The notes: generated by a model not told the origin, from the sequence alone. A DNA stretch of 64,000 bases from Dorea sp. AF36-15AT (GCF_003477705.1 NZ_QUDV01000001.1:186001-250000), one strand, 5' to 3'; counted from the stretch's first letter, positions 53,433 to 61,728 are shown. Translations and numbers: made by a program.

Positions 53433-54798
53433 ACAGGGGAATCCTCTTGCAGAGGAAAAGATCGGGCGTTTGATCGCCCGGTTTGCTGTGCCGGCGATCA
53501 TCAGTATGCTGGTCAGTTCGCTATATAATATTGTAGACCAGATATTTATCGGACAGGGTGTAGGAATGCTTGGCAATGCGGCGACCAATATTGCTTTTCC
53601 GGTATCTATTATATGTACAGCTACGGCACTTCTGCTGGGAATCGGAAGTGCATCGAATTATAACCTGGAAGCAGGGGCGGGAAGAAATGACCGTGCAGCA
53701 GGGATCGCAGGCAACGGACTTGCTATGCTGGTAATCTGTGGTGTGGTAATCGGTGCAGTTGTATTGATTTTTCTGAATCCATTGCTGCACCTGTTTGGTG
53801 TGACGAAAGAGATCCTGCCATATGCGCAGGATTATACAGGAATTACGGCAATTGGTATTCCGTTTCTGATCCTCACTACCAGCGGTAATCATCTGATCCG
53901 TGCGGACAGAAGTCCGACGTATTCTATGACCTGCATGTTAACAGGAGCGATCCTGAATACAATACTGGATCCGCTGTTTATCTTTGTGTGTCACTGGGGC
54001 ATCAAAGGTGCAGCAGCGGCAACTGTGATCGGTCAGGTGGTATCCGGCCTGATGGTAATCTATTATTTTAGCAAAAAACGGAAGATGGATCTGAAACGAA
54101 GTATGTTTGTACCAAAGGCGGGGTATCTGAAGATGATCGTATCGCTTGGGATGGCGTCCTGCATTAATCAGATTGCCATGGCAATTGTGCAGATTACCAT
54201 GAATAATACTTTGCGGTATTATGGAGCACAGTCCATGTATGGATCGGAGATTCCGCTTGCCTGCGTGGGAGTTATTTCCAAGGTGAATATGGTCTTTATG
54301 GCAATTGCAATCGGCATTGCCCAGGGGTGTCAACCGATTTGGGGATTTAATTACGGAGCCCATAATTATGATAGGGTAAGGGAAGCTTATAAGAAGGCAT
54401 TTGCCATCTGTATTGTGCTTGGCGTAGTGTTTTTTGGATGTTTTCAGTTGTTTCCAAGACAGATTGTCAGTATTTTCGGTTCGGGGAGCGAGGCGTATTT
54501 CCATTTTGCGGAACGGTATTTCCGAATTTTTATGTTTGTTACGTTTTTGAATGGCATTCAACCGATGTCTTCAGGATTCTTTACATCCATCGGAAAATCG
54601 AAGCTTGGTATCGTAGTATCCCTGACCAGGCAGATCATTTTCCTGTTGCCATTGATTCTGATTTTTCCGTTATTCATGGGAATCGATGGAGTAATGTATG
54701 CGGGACCGATTGCGGACGGCGCAGCAGCTCTTGTAGCAATTATATTTGCAGAACGAGAAATGAAGGCTTTACAGCAGGGTAACGTTGTGCTAGAATGA
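53413..54798 (+). CDS. MATE-family multidrug/metabolite efflux protein
   Basis: 461 residues, twelve membrane segments, with the MATE pattern of two six-helix halves (PAIISMLVSSLYNIVDQIFIGQ in the first). The GTG start at 53413 lies inside the end of hom and has AAGGAG eight bases upstream, so it is coupled to hom. MATE proteins export drugs or metabolites using Na+ or H+; coupling to hom hints at amino-acid-related export but does not show it. Confidence 0.92.
   Translation: MSSENIKQGNPLAEEKIGRLIARFAVPAIISMLVSSLYNIVDQIFIGQGVGMLGNAATNIAFPVSIICTATALLLGIGSASNYNLEAGAGRNDRAAGIAGNGLAMLVICGVVIGAVVLIFLNPLLHLFGVTKEILPYAQDYTGITAIGIPFLILTTSGNHLIRADRSPTYSMTCMLTGAILNTILDPLFIFVCHWGIKGAAAATVIGQVVSGLMVIYYFSKKRKMDLKRSMFVPKAGYLKMIVSLGMASCINQIAMAIVQITMNNTLRYYGAQSMYGSEIPLACVGVISKVNMVFMAIAIGIAQGCQPIWGFNYGAHNYDRVREAYKKAFAICIVLGVVFFGCFQLFPRQIVSIFGSGSEAYFHFAERYFRIFMFVTFLNGIQPMSSGFFTSIGKSKLGIVVSLTRQIIFLLPLILIFPLFMGIDGVMYAGPIADGAAALVAIIFAEREMKALQQGNVVLE
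54768..54796 (+). promoter_or_regulatory. folT promoter
   Basis: TTTACA (54768-54773), 17-bp spacer, TAGAAT (54791-54796) with extended TGC. It overlaps the end of the MATE gene and would start transcription just before the riboswitch. Confidence 0.6.
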
Positions 54799-54824
54799 TA
54801 CCCGAAACAAAATAGAATTAAGAA

Positions 54825-54930
54825 ACGCAGAGTAGGAATATGCGCGTCAAGTGCCAGCCGGACGGGGAGTTGTCGGTAGGACGAAAAGTGAAAGAATCAC
54901 TTGCGGTGCACATTCCGCATCCCGCTGCTA
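54825..54930 (+). promoter_or_regulatory. Tetrahydrofolate (THF) riboswitch
   Basis: Conserved blocks of the folT-type THF aptamer occur in order: GCAGAGTAGGAAT, GCGCGTCAAGTGCC, GGACGGGGAGTTG, ACGAAAAG, GCGGTGCACATTCC and GCATCCCGCTGC. GCAG/CTGC closes P1 and GGAAT/ATTCC forms P2. The gene downstream is a folate transporter, which fits. Class assigned from memory of the consensus. Confidence 0.85.
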
Positions 54931-54941
54931 CACATAACGGT

Positions 54942-54993
54942 AAATACCTGCTATGAGTAGTTTTACGGGCTACTGCAAAGGAGGTATTTTTTT
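54942..54993 (+). promoter_or_regulatory. Expression platform: hairpin holding the folT ribosome binding site
   Basis: AAATACCT (54942-54949) pairs with AGGTATTT (54982-54989), which includes the end of AAAGGAGGT, the folT ribosome binding site; a run of seven T follows. The hairpin could act on both termination and translation start. Confidence 0.7.
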
Positions 54994-55554
54994 ATGAGCA
55001 ATTTGACCAAATCATTTCGAGACTCCTTTCATGAGCTGAAAGACGTAAAGGCGTTGGCAACGACAGCAATGCTTCTTGCAATTGCTGTCGTGTTAGGATT
55101 CTATACCCTTCAGGTGACAGATTTCATCAAGATCGGTTTTGCATTTATTGCAGATGAGATGACCGGCATGATGTTTGGACCTGTAGTCGGTGGACTGATG
55201 GGAGCGGCGGCGGATATCGTGAAATATCTGGTACGTCCGACGGGAGCATTTTTCCCTGGCTTTACCATCAGCGGAGCACTGAGTGGTGTGATCTACGGAG
55301 TGATTCTGTACAAGAAACCACTTAGCATTAAGCGAATTGCATTGGCGAATGGACTGGTAATGATCTTTGTAAATATCTGCCTGAATACATACTGGCTGAC
55401 ATTATTATACGGTCAGGCATTTATGGCAATTCTTCCGGCGCGCGTGATTAAGCAGATTGTATTATTCCCAATCTATGTGGCATTATTTTATGGTGTAAGT
55501 AAGATTATGGGAAAAGCGCATCTCTTTACTATGGTAAAAGGAGAACGTGCATAA
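54994..55554 (+). CDS. folT: Folate ECF transporter substrate-binding subunit FolT
   Basis: 186 residues, six membrane segments, typical of ECF S-components. The segment TTAMLLAIAVVLGFYTLQVTDF and the later FGPVVGGLMGAAADIVKYLVRPTGAFFPGFTISG contain the AxxxA-like motif and Gly-rich loop of the FolT group. It captures folates and works with a shared energising module (EcfA, EcfT) encoded elsewhere. Control by the THF riboswitch supports folate as substrate. Confidence 0.93.
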   Translation: MSNLTKSFRDSFHELKDVKALATTAMLLAIAVVLGFYTLQVTDFIKIGFAFIADEMTGMMFGPVVGGLMGAAADIVKYLVRPTGAFFPGFTISGALSGVIYGVILYKKPLSIKRIALANGLVMIFVNICLNTYWLTLLYGQAFMAILPARVIKQIVLFPIYVALFYGVSKIMGKAHLFTMVKGERA

Positions 55555-55677
55555 AGCTTTTACAGATGCATAAAACTGCAGGCATGAAGAATTCTGAAAG
55601 ATGTTCTTGATTTTCGGAAAAAAATATAGCATACTATCTATAGGGTGTATAATTTTTAATTAAGAAAGGGTGATAGT

Positions 55678-56109
55678 ATGCAGGAGAGATTACCTGTAGG
55701 CTTCCTTTTCAAGCAGATTAATACCGTATACGAGAAAGATATTAATAACCAGCTTAAGGGAATTGGAATTACATCTTCTCAGTGTGAGGTATTAGATTAT
55801 CTGTTCCATTGTGATAAGGAAGAAGTGAATCAAAGAGACATTGAGAAAGCGTTGAACCTGAAGAATCCTACCGTGACCGGACTCTTACAGAGGCTGGATG
55901 AGAAGGGGTATGTACTGATCGTACCGAATGCTAAGGATAAGAGAAAGAAGAACGTGTATCTCACAGAAAAGGCATATGATATTCAGCGAAGAATGGAAGC
56001 AGACCGGAGACGGATCGATAAGAACCTGACACTGGGAATGACCAGAAGAGAAGTACAGGCACTTCAGAAGATGCTGAATCGCGTATTATATAATGTAAGT
56101 GATGTGTAA
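55678..56109 (+). CDS. MarR-family transcriptional regulator
   Basis: 143 residues with a winged-helix domain: HTH around EVNQRDIEKALNLKNPTVTGLLQRL and wing KGYVLIVPNAKDKRKKNVYLT, typical of MarR proteins. Most MarR regulators bind palindromes in their own promoter. The upstream ATAGCATACTATCTATA stretch near 55626 is partly palindromic and could be the operator. Targets are unknown. Confidence 0.92.
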   Translation: MQERLPVGFLFKQINTVYEKDINNQLKGIGITSSQCEVLDYLFHCDKEEVNQRDIEKALNLKNPTVTGLLQRLDEKGYVLIVPNAKDKRKKNVYLTEKAYDIQRRMEADRRRIDKNLTLGMTRREVQALQKMLNRVLYNVSDV

Positions 56110-56127
56110 TGACAAGAGGTTTTGTCC

Positions 56128-56149
56128 AAGAGGGCGAAGCCTCTTTTTT
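56128..56149 (+). terminator. Terminator after the MarR gene
   Basis: AAGAGG (56128-56133) pairs with CCTCTT (56140-56145) around GCGAAG, followed by six T. Confidence 0.7.
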
Positions 56150-56353
56150 ATGATGCCAGAGTCAAAAGGTCTTTCATCCACATGAGCTTGCTCATAAGTG
56201 GATGAAAGACCTTGGGACTCGCCCCGATATGAGCTTAAAAGCGGGATGATAATCCCACGATATGCGAATGGTGGGTAGGATTGTGGGAGTGTGTAACACA
56301 GAACAATCCGTTGGCATCATATGAAAGCAACAGTTCTATCCACATGAGCTTGC
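56150..56353. repeat. Structured, repeat-rich intergenic element
   Basis: No gene is seen in the 375-bp gap 56110-56484. ATGATGCCA (56150-56158) and TGGCATCAT (56312-56320) are inverted end sequences. Between them, a 16-bp perfect stem AAGGTCTTTCATCCAC pairs with GTGGATGAAAGACCTT (56166-56213). The 16-mer ATCCACATGAGCTTGC occurs as a direct repeat at 56176 and 56338. The block 56285-56321 resembles the thyA leader at 56859-56895. Confidence 0.75.
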
Positions 56354-56445
56354 AAATTAATCATGTTAAAGTACAGAAGTGAGAAAACACTATCATTAAT
56401 CATATTGCAATACATGCATTCCTATGATAAACTTTTAAATGTAAA

Positions 56446-56460
56446 TGAGAATCGATTTCA
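56446..56460. promoter_or_regulatory. Possible Fur box before the DUF2325 gene
   Basis: TGAGAATCGATTTCA resembles the Fur 7-1-7 pattern TGATAATnATTATCA, with a central AATCGATT palindrome. It lies 25 bp before the gene, in an AT-rich promoter-like stretch. Confidence 0.45.
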
Positions 56461-56484
56461 ATATTAAAGAATAGAGGTTGATAT

Positions 56485-56772
56485 ATGAGCGTTGTAATTA
56501 TTGGTGGAAATGAATGTATGGAAAGACAGTATAAGAAGATCTGCGAAAAGCATAAATGTAAGGCAAAAGTATTTACCAGAATGAAAGGTAATCTGAAGAC
56601 GCAGATCGGACAGCCGGATCTTGTGATCCTGTTCACGGCAACCGCGGCGCACAAAATGGTAAAATGCGCGATCAAAGAAGCACAGCGTTCCGGATCAAGA
56701 ATTGAGAGAATCCACAGCAGCAGTGCAAGTGCACTGGAAGGTGTACTGGCAGAATGTGTAGCAGCTAATTAA
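56485..56772 (+). CDS. DUF2325-domain protein
   Basis: 95 residues. The pattern VVIIGGNECMERQYKKICEK, VFTRMKG, LVILFTATAAHKMVKCAI and the end HSSSASALE is that of the DUF2325 family (a small Rossmann-like fold), here as a stand-alone single domain. DUF2325 genes in Clostridia often sit near iron uptake genes, which fits the possible Fur box upstream, but the function is unknown. Confidence 0.9.
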   Translation: MSVVIIGGNECMERQYKKICEKHKCKAKVFTRMKGNLKTQIGQPDLVILFTATAAHKMVKCAIKEAQRSGSRIERIHSSSASALEGVLAECVAAN

Positions 56773-56800
56773 TTACTCCTTTGTGATAAATCATTATGAA

Positions 56801-56833
56801 AAGGACATATCCGCTTTTGGATGTGTTCTTTTT
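56801..56833 (+). terminator. Terminator after the DUF2325 gene
   Basis: AAGGACATATCC (56801-56812) pairs with GGATGTGTTCTT (56819-56830), then TTTT. Confidence 0.85.
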
Positions 56834-56850
56834 ATGTTACAATAATTAAA

Positions 56851-56895
56851 ATGCCAGTGAGAGTGTGCAGCACAAAGCGATCCGCAGGCATCATA
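56851..56895. repeat. Second copy of the GGCATCATA-type element (in the thyA leader)
   Basis: ATGCC (56851-56855) and GGCAT (56887-56891) pair as inverted ends. The block 56859-56895 matches 56285-56321 at 29 of 37 positions, with seven of the eight differences being transitions. An inner GTGTG/CACA dyad is kept in both. Confidence 0.7.
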
Positions 56896-56948
56896 GTTGG
56901 GGCTTTTGCCTCAAACGCCATATTAATATTCAAGGAGGATATAGATAC

Positions 56949-57797
56949 ATGAGTTATGCTGATAGAGTGTTTATAGATATGTGCCGTGACATTATTGACA
57001 ACGGCACCAGTACGGAAGGTGAAAAGGTGCGTCCGGTGTGGGAGGATGGCACCAGCGCTTATACGGTTAAAAAGTTTGGAGTGGTGAACCGTTATGATCT
57101 GTCTAAGGAATTTCCGGCGCTGACACTTCGAAGAACTGCGATTAAGAGCTGTACGGATGAGATGCTCTGGATCTGGCAGCAGAAGTCGAACAATATCCAT
57201 GATCTGCATTCGCATGTCTGGGACAGCTGGGCAGATGAGAATGGTTCTATTGGCAAAGCGTACGGATATCAGCTTGGTGTGAAGCATCAGTACAAGGAAG
57301 GTATGATGGATCAGGTTGACCGTGTAATCTATGATCTGAAGAATAATCCATACAGCCGTCGTATTATGACCAATATGTATGTACATCAGGATCTGCATGA
57401 GATGGCGCTCTATCCATGCGCTTACAGTATGACATTTAATGTAACCAAGGATAAAGACAGCGATAAGCTGACGCTGAATGCGGTGCTAAACCAGCGCTCC
57501 AGTGACGTGCTGACTGCCAATAACTGGAATGTATGCCAGTATGCGGTATTGTTGCATATGCTGGCGCAGGTATGTGATATGAAGGCTGGCGAACTGGTGC
57601 ACATGATTGCTGACGCACATATTTATGACAGACACATTCCGATGGTTGAGGAACTAATCAACAGAGAGCCGCTGCCGGCACCGAAGTTTTGGCTGAACCC
57701 GGACATTAAAGACTTTTATCAGTTTACAAGGGATGATGTAGCATTGATTGATTATGAGACGCATGAACAGATTAAGAATATTCCGGTAGCAGTATAA
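56949..57797 (+). CDS. thyA: Thymidylate synthase
   Basis: 282 residues from the ATG at 56949, behind CAAGGAGG; the frame extends upstream into the leader repeat only by chance. The catalytic Cys lies in LYPCAYSM, with RRxxT, QRSSDVLTANNWN and ADAHIYDRHI also present. It makes dTMP from dUMP using methylene-THF and is paired with folA, which regenerates THF. Lengthwise it matches the short ThyA form. Confidence 0.95.
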   Translation: MSYADRVFIDMCRDIIDNGTSTEGEKVRPVWEDGTSAYTVKKFGVVNRYDLSKEFPALTLRRTAIKSCTDEMLWIWQQKSNNIHDLHSHVWDSWADENGSIGKAYGYQLGVKHQYKEGMMDQVDRVIYDLKNNPYSRRIMTNMYVHQDLHEMALYPCAYSMTFNVTKDKDSDKLTLNAVLNQRSSDVLTANNWNVCQYAVLLHMLAQVCDMKAGELVHMIADAHIYDRHIPMVEELINREPLPAPKFWLNPDIKDFYQFTRDDVALIDYETHEQIKNIPVAV

Positions 57798-57834
57798 GAT
57801 GCAACATAGAATAGATAAGAAAGGATGACGAGAA

Positions 57835-58323
57835 ATGAATTTGATCGTAGCAGTAGATAAGAACTGGGCAATTGGATATGGTAACAAGCTGTTGGTAAGC
57901 ATTCCGCAGGACATGAAGTTTTTCCGTGAGACCACAAGCGGTAAAGTGGTTGTAATGGGAAGAAAGACTCTGGAAAGTTTCCCGGGAGGACAGCCACTTA
58001 AGAAACGCACCAATATTGTACTGACTGGGAATCCAAATTATGAGGTGAAAGATGCAGTGGTAGTGCATGATATTGATTCCCTTCTGGAGGAATTAAAGCA
58101 GTATCCGGCAGAAGATGTTTACGTGATCGGCGGCGAGAGTGTGTATCGGGCCTTGCTTCCGTATTGCGATAAGGCATATGTGACAAGGATCGATCATGCA
58201 TATCTTGCAGATACGTATTTTCCAAATCTGGATGAAGATCCGGAATGGAAAATGACTAAAGTCAGCGACGAGCAGACCTATTTTGATCTGGAATATGTAT
58301 TTACAATTTACGAACGGGTATAG
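57835..58323 (+). CDS. folA: Dihydrofolate reductase
   Basis: 162 residues, standard length. N-terminal NLIVAVDKNWAIGYGNKLLVSIPQDMKFFRE holds the substrate-site Asp/Glu region (IPQDM), GRKTLESFPGG binds NADPH, and VIGGESVYRALLPYCDKAYVTRI is the C-terminal GGx motif. It reduces dihydrofolate to THF and works with thyA. In the canonical WxLPxD motif the segment here reads LVSIPQD, a small variation. Confidence 0.95.
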   Translation: MNLIVAVDKNWAIGYGNKLLVSIPQDMKFFRETTSGKVVVMGRKTLESFPGGQPLKKRTNIVLTGNPNYEVKDAVVVHDIDSLLEELKQYPAEDVYVIGGESVYRALLPYCDKAYVTRIDHAYLADTYFPNLDEDPEWKMTKVSDEQTYFDLEYVFTIYERV

Positions 58324-58328
58324 AGAAT

Positions 58329-59534
58329 ATGAAGATTTTGACGATTACGGCACAGAAACCACATAGCACGGGCAGCGGTTTTTACCTTACAGAAATGGTA
58401 AAAGGTTTTGCGGCTCTCGGACATGAGCAGGCGGTATTGGCAGGCGTATACAGGGAAGATACGGTGGATTTTCCGGCTGGAACAGTGTTTTATCCGGTAC
58501 ATTTTAAAACAGAAGAACTCCCATTTCCTATTGCGGGAATGTCGGATGAGATGCCTTATGAAAGCACCATATATGGTCAGATGAACGAAGAAATGGTGGA
58601 ACGGTTCAAAGCTTCTTTTGCATCTTCAATTCGAAAGGCGGCAGAGGAGTTCCGACCGGATCTGGTGATTTGTCATCATCTGTATCTGGTGACATCCATT
58701 GCCAGAGAGGTGCTGCCGGAATGCCGGGTATGTGGATTCTGCCATAATACGGATCTCAGACAGATGAAAAAGATTCCACTGGAACGGGAATATATCCGAA
58801 CACAGATTCCGAAACTGGATGCGGTCTATGCACTGCATGAGGAGCAGAAGAAAGAGATTATGGAGATATATCCGGTAGAGGAAACGAAGATCACAGTTGT
58901 GGGCAGTGGATATAATGCATCCGTATTTCACAGGCTCAGTCAGCCGGAAGTTTCGGAAGAAAAGAACGACAAGCATTCATATCGCATTATTTATGTTGGT
59001 AAGATTGCGGAAAAGAAAGGCGTGGAAAGTCTGGTGCGAAGTCTTCGGTATCTGCATATGAATGCAGACGAACTGGAAGTGGATCTGGTGGGAGGTGCCG
59101 GCAATCATGAAGAGTATCAACGGATATTGAGGCTCGCGGAAGAATCCAGGTATCCTGTGCATTTGCTGGGAAGACTTTCGCAGGCTGATCTGGTAGCATC
59201 TTATAATCGAAGTGATTTGTTTGTGCTGGCATCCTACAGCGAAGGACTGCCGCTTACTATAATAGAAGCAATGGCGTGTGGCTGTAAGGTGATCGTAACG
59301 GATCTTCCGGGCATCCGTCCCTGGGTAAGCGCAAATGTGGAGAATGCTCCGATATTATATCTGGAGCCGCCGGAGATGGTGAATACAGATGATCCGATTT
59401 CAGACAGCCTGGAGAAGTTTGAAAAACGACTGGCGCAGTTGATTGAAGAGAGCAGAAAGATGCCATATCAGGGAGTTCCGGATCTGAGTCGGATTTCATG
59501 GGAGAATATTTGTCGCAAGGTGCTGTGTTATTAA
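58329..59534 (+). CDS. GT4-family glycosyltransferase
   Basis: 401 residues, six bases after folA. N-terminal GT-B half and C-terminal donor-binding half with the typical VGKIAEKKGVESLVRSL and EGLPLTIIEAMACGCKVIVTDLPGI, where the Glu residues of the EX7E motif lie. Substrates cannot be inferred. It is likely transcribed with thyA-folA, though no functional link is obvious. It ends before the T-box region. Confidence 0.87.
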   Translation: MKILTITAQKPHSTGSGFYLTEMVKGFAALGHEQAVLAGVYREDTVDFPAGTVFYPVHFKTEELPFPIAGMSDEMPYESTIYGQMNEEMVERFKASFASSIRKAAEEFRPDLVICHHLYLVTSIAREVLPECRVCGFCHNTDLRQMKKIPLEREYIRTQIPKLDAVYALHEEQKKEIMEIYPVEETKITVVGSGYNASVFHRLSQPEVSEEKNDKHSYRIIYVGKIAEKKGVESLVRSLRYLHMNADELEVDLVGGAGNHEEYQRILRLAEESRYPVHLLGRLSQADLVASYNRSDLFVLASYSEGLPLTIIEAMACGCKVIVTDLPGIRPWVSANVENAPILYLEPPEMVNTDDPISDSLEKFEKRLAQLIEESRKMPYQGVPDLSRISWENICRKVLCY

Positions 59535-59545
59535 TAAAACGAAGG

Positions 59546-59575
59546 TTGACAATACAGAGGGCATCGAGATATAAT
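59546..59575 (+). promoter_or_regulatory. ilvB operon promoter
   Basis: TTGACA (59546-59551), an 18-bp spacer and TATAAT (59570-59575). Confidence 0.75.
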
Positions 59576-59589
59576 AATTTCAATAACAG

Positions 59590-59912
59590 TTCGGAGCGAT
59601 TAAGGTTCTGAATCATTGATAAATGCTATGACAGGGAGGAGTACATAAGTAGCCAGAAGCCAAGAGAGAAGATGGGTGGTGTGAATCTTCAAGATGGACT
59701 TATGGAAGTAGCCCTTGAGCAGTGGATTGAACGCTGTCATAATTATAATAAGACGGTTAGTAGGTTTCAACGCAGTTCCAGCGTTATGGGGAGCGGTATC
59801 GGATGCCGGGGGCATTCTGTACTGACAGAGAGCAGAGATGATATCTCTGAAATTAGGTGGTAACACGGATAGTATATTCGCCCTAAGCGTTAGCTTAGGG
59901 CGTTTCTTTTTC
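59590..59912 (+). promoter_or_regulatory. T-box riboswitch with a valine-type specifier
   Basis: The T-box sequence AGGTGGTAAC is at 59855-59864. Stem I begins near 59630; CATAAG (59644-59649) pairs with CTTATG (59699-59704), leaving GAA-GTA-G in the specifier loop, so the specifier is GTA at 59708-59710 (valine, anticodon UAC). The TGGT of the T-box suits a tRNA with discriminator A, as in tRNA-Val. The terminator CGCCCTAAGC/GCTTAGGGCG (59879-59902) is followed by TTTCTTTTT. Confidence 0.85.
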
Positions 59913-59966
59913 GTAATATTTACCGGTTATGAGAGGCAGGATACAGAGACAAGGAGGTATACATAT

Positions 59967-61688
59967 ATGAGAAAAATCAGTGGAAATAAGCTGCTTGTAA
60001 AGGCACTGAGAGAAGAGGGTGTGGATACATTATTTGGATATCCGGGAGCCTGTACCATTGATATCAGTGATGAATTATATAAGCAGGATTACACGAAAGT
60101 GATTCTTCCAAGACAGGAGGTAGCTCTGGTTCATGAGGCAGATGCTTATGCAAGATCGACAGGAAAGGTGGGCGTGTGTCTGGTGACCAGCGGACCTGGC
60201 GCAACGAATCTGGTGACAGGACTTGCTACCGCTTATTATGACAGTGTACCGTTGGTATGTTTTACCGGACAGGTATCAAGACCTTTGATCGGTAATGATG
60301 CATTTCAGGAAGTAGATATTGTTGGTATAACCAGAAGTATTACCAAGTATGGAGTCATGGTTAAGAATCGTGATGATCTGGGACGGATTATTAAAGAGGC
60401 GTTTTACATTGCGAGATCCGGAAGACCGGGACCGGTTGTTATTGATCTTCCAAAGGATGTAATGGCTGAACTTGGTGATCCGGAGTATCCGTCAGAAGTT
60501 AATATCCGCGGTTATAAGCCGAATACGATGGCGCATGTAGGACAGTTAAAACGTGCGATAAAGATGTTGAATAAAGCGAAACGCCCATTATTCCTGGTAG
60601 GTGGCGGTGTGAAGATTTCACATGCCACCGAAGAATTTACAGAACTGGTGAATATTACCAATGTTCCGGTTGTTACAACGATCATGGGAAGAGGTGCGAT
60701 TTCGACAAATCATCCATTATATATAGGAAACCTTGGTATGCACGGTGCGTATGCCTGTAACATGGCGGTCAGTGAATGTGATCTGTTGTTTTCAATCGGA
60801 ACCAGATTCAATGACCGAATTACCGGTAAGCTGCATTCTTTTGCACCGAAAGCGCAGATCATTCATATTGATATTGACACAGCAGCAATTTCTAAGAACG
60901 TAAAAGTCGATGTACCGATCGTTGCAGATGCAAGAGATGCTCTGACCAGAATGTTGGAATATGTAGAACCTTGTGAGACAAAACAGTGGATAGAGCAGAT
61001 TGGTGCATGGAAGGAAGAACATCCGCTAGCTGCAAAAGAAAAGCCAATCATGACTCCGAAGGATATTATCGAGACTATTAACCGGGTATTTGATGAGCTG
61101 ATCCTGGTAACAGATGTGGGACAGCATCAGATGTTTACAGCGCAGTTTGCGGAGATAACAGAGAAAAAACAGCTTCTGATGTCCGGTGGGCTTGGAACTA
61201 TGGGATACGGTCTCCCAGGTGCTATTGGAGCAAAAATCGGTAATCCGGATACTCCGGTCGTATCCATTTCCGGAGACGGCGGTATGCAGATGAATATCCA
61301 GGAGTTAGCGACAGCTGTACTGGAAGAATTACCGATTATTTCCTGCATTTTCAATAATAATAATCTGGGTATGGTACGCCAGTGGCAGAAGTTATTCTAT
61401 GGAAAGAGATATTCCATGACCTGTCTTCATTCCGGAGCAGCCTGTCGCGGTAAATGCGGAGAGGTGGAATGCCCACCGTATACACCTGATTTTATCAGGC
61501 TGGCAGAGAGCTATGGTGCAAAGGGAATCCGTGTAACGAAGAAAGAGGATATTGAACCGGCGTTCCGCGAAGCAATGAAGAGTAAAAAGACACCATATAT
61601 TATCGAATTCGAGATTGATCCGGAAGATCTGGTGTATCCGATGGTAGAGCCGGGCGGTACACTTCGCGACCTGATTATGGATTGCTAA
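59967..61688 (+). CDS. ilvB: Acetolactate synthase large subunit
   Basis: 573 residues from the ATG at 59967, behind AAGGAGG; the longer frame runs back through the T-box. ThDP motif GDGGMQMNIQELATAV, with GYPGACTIDI and the catalytic Glu in ILPRQEVALVHEADAYA. It makes acetolactate and acetohydroxybutyrate, the first step of valine, leucine and isoleucine synthesis. A Cys-rich insertion (C-x6-C-x3-C-x4-C, 61422-61472) is unusual compared with enterobacterial IlvB. Confidence 0.95.
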   Translation: MRKISGNKLLVKALREEGVDTLFGYPGACTIDISDELYKQDYTKVILPRQEVALVHEADAYARSTGKVGVCLVTSGPGATNLVTGLATAYYDSVPLVCFTGQVSRPLIGNDAFQEVDIVGITRSITKYGVMVKNRDDLGRIIKEAFYIARSGRPGPVVIDLPKDVMAELGDPEYPSEVNIRGYKPNTMAHVGQLKRAIKMLNKAKRPLFLVGGGVKISHATEEFTELVNITNVPVVTTIMGRGAISTNHPLYIGNLGMHGAYACNMAVSECDLLFSIGTRFNDRITGKLHSFAPKAQIIHIDIDTAAISKNVKVDVPIVADARDALTRMLEYVEPCETKQWIEQIGAWKEEHPLAAKEKPIMTPKDIIETINRVFDELILVTDVGQHQMFTAQFAEITEKKQLLMSGGLGTMGYGLPGAIGAKIGNPDTPVVSISGDGGMQMNIQELATAVLEELPIISCIFNNNNLGMVRQWQKLFYGKRYSMTCLHSGAACRGKCGEVECPPYTPDFIRLAESYGAKGIRVTKKEDIEPAFREAMKSKKTPYIIEFEIDPEDLVYPMVEPGGTLRDLIMDC

Positions 61689-61728
61689 TGTATGACGGTA
61701 AATCAGTAGTGGAAGGGAGATAAACGGT

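Noticed and set aside
54825..54930. Cobalamin riboswitch
   Set aside because: The leader of folT first suggested a B12 element because of its length and GCC/GGA blocks, but it lacks the B12 box, and the GAGTAG, GTCAAGTG and GCATCC blocks fit the THF class.
55620..55660. MarR operator at the ATAGCATACTAT stretch
   Set aside because: The dyad is imperfect and low in complexity, and no convincing -35 box can be placed, so it is only mentioned in the gene entry.
59838..59966. 43-residue N-terminal extension of IlvB
   Set aside because: It runs through the T-box antiterminator and terminator; the ATG at 59967 has AAGGAGG and begins at the conserved domain.
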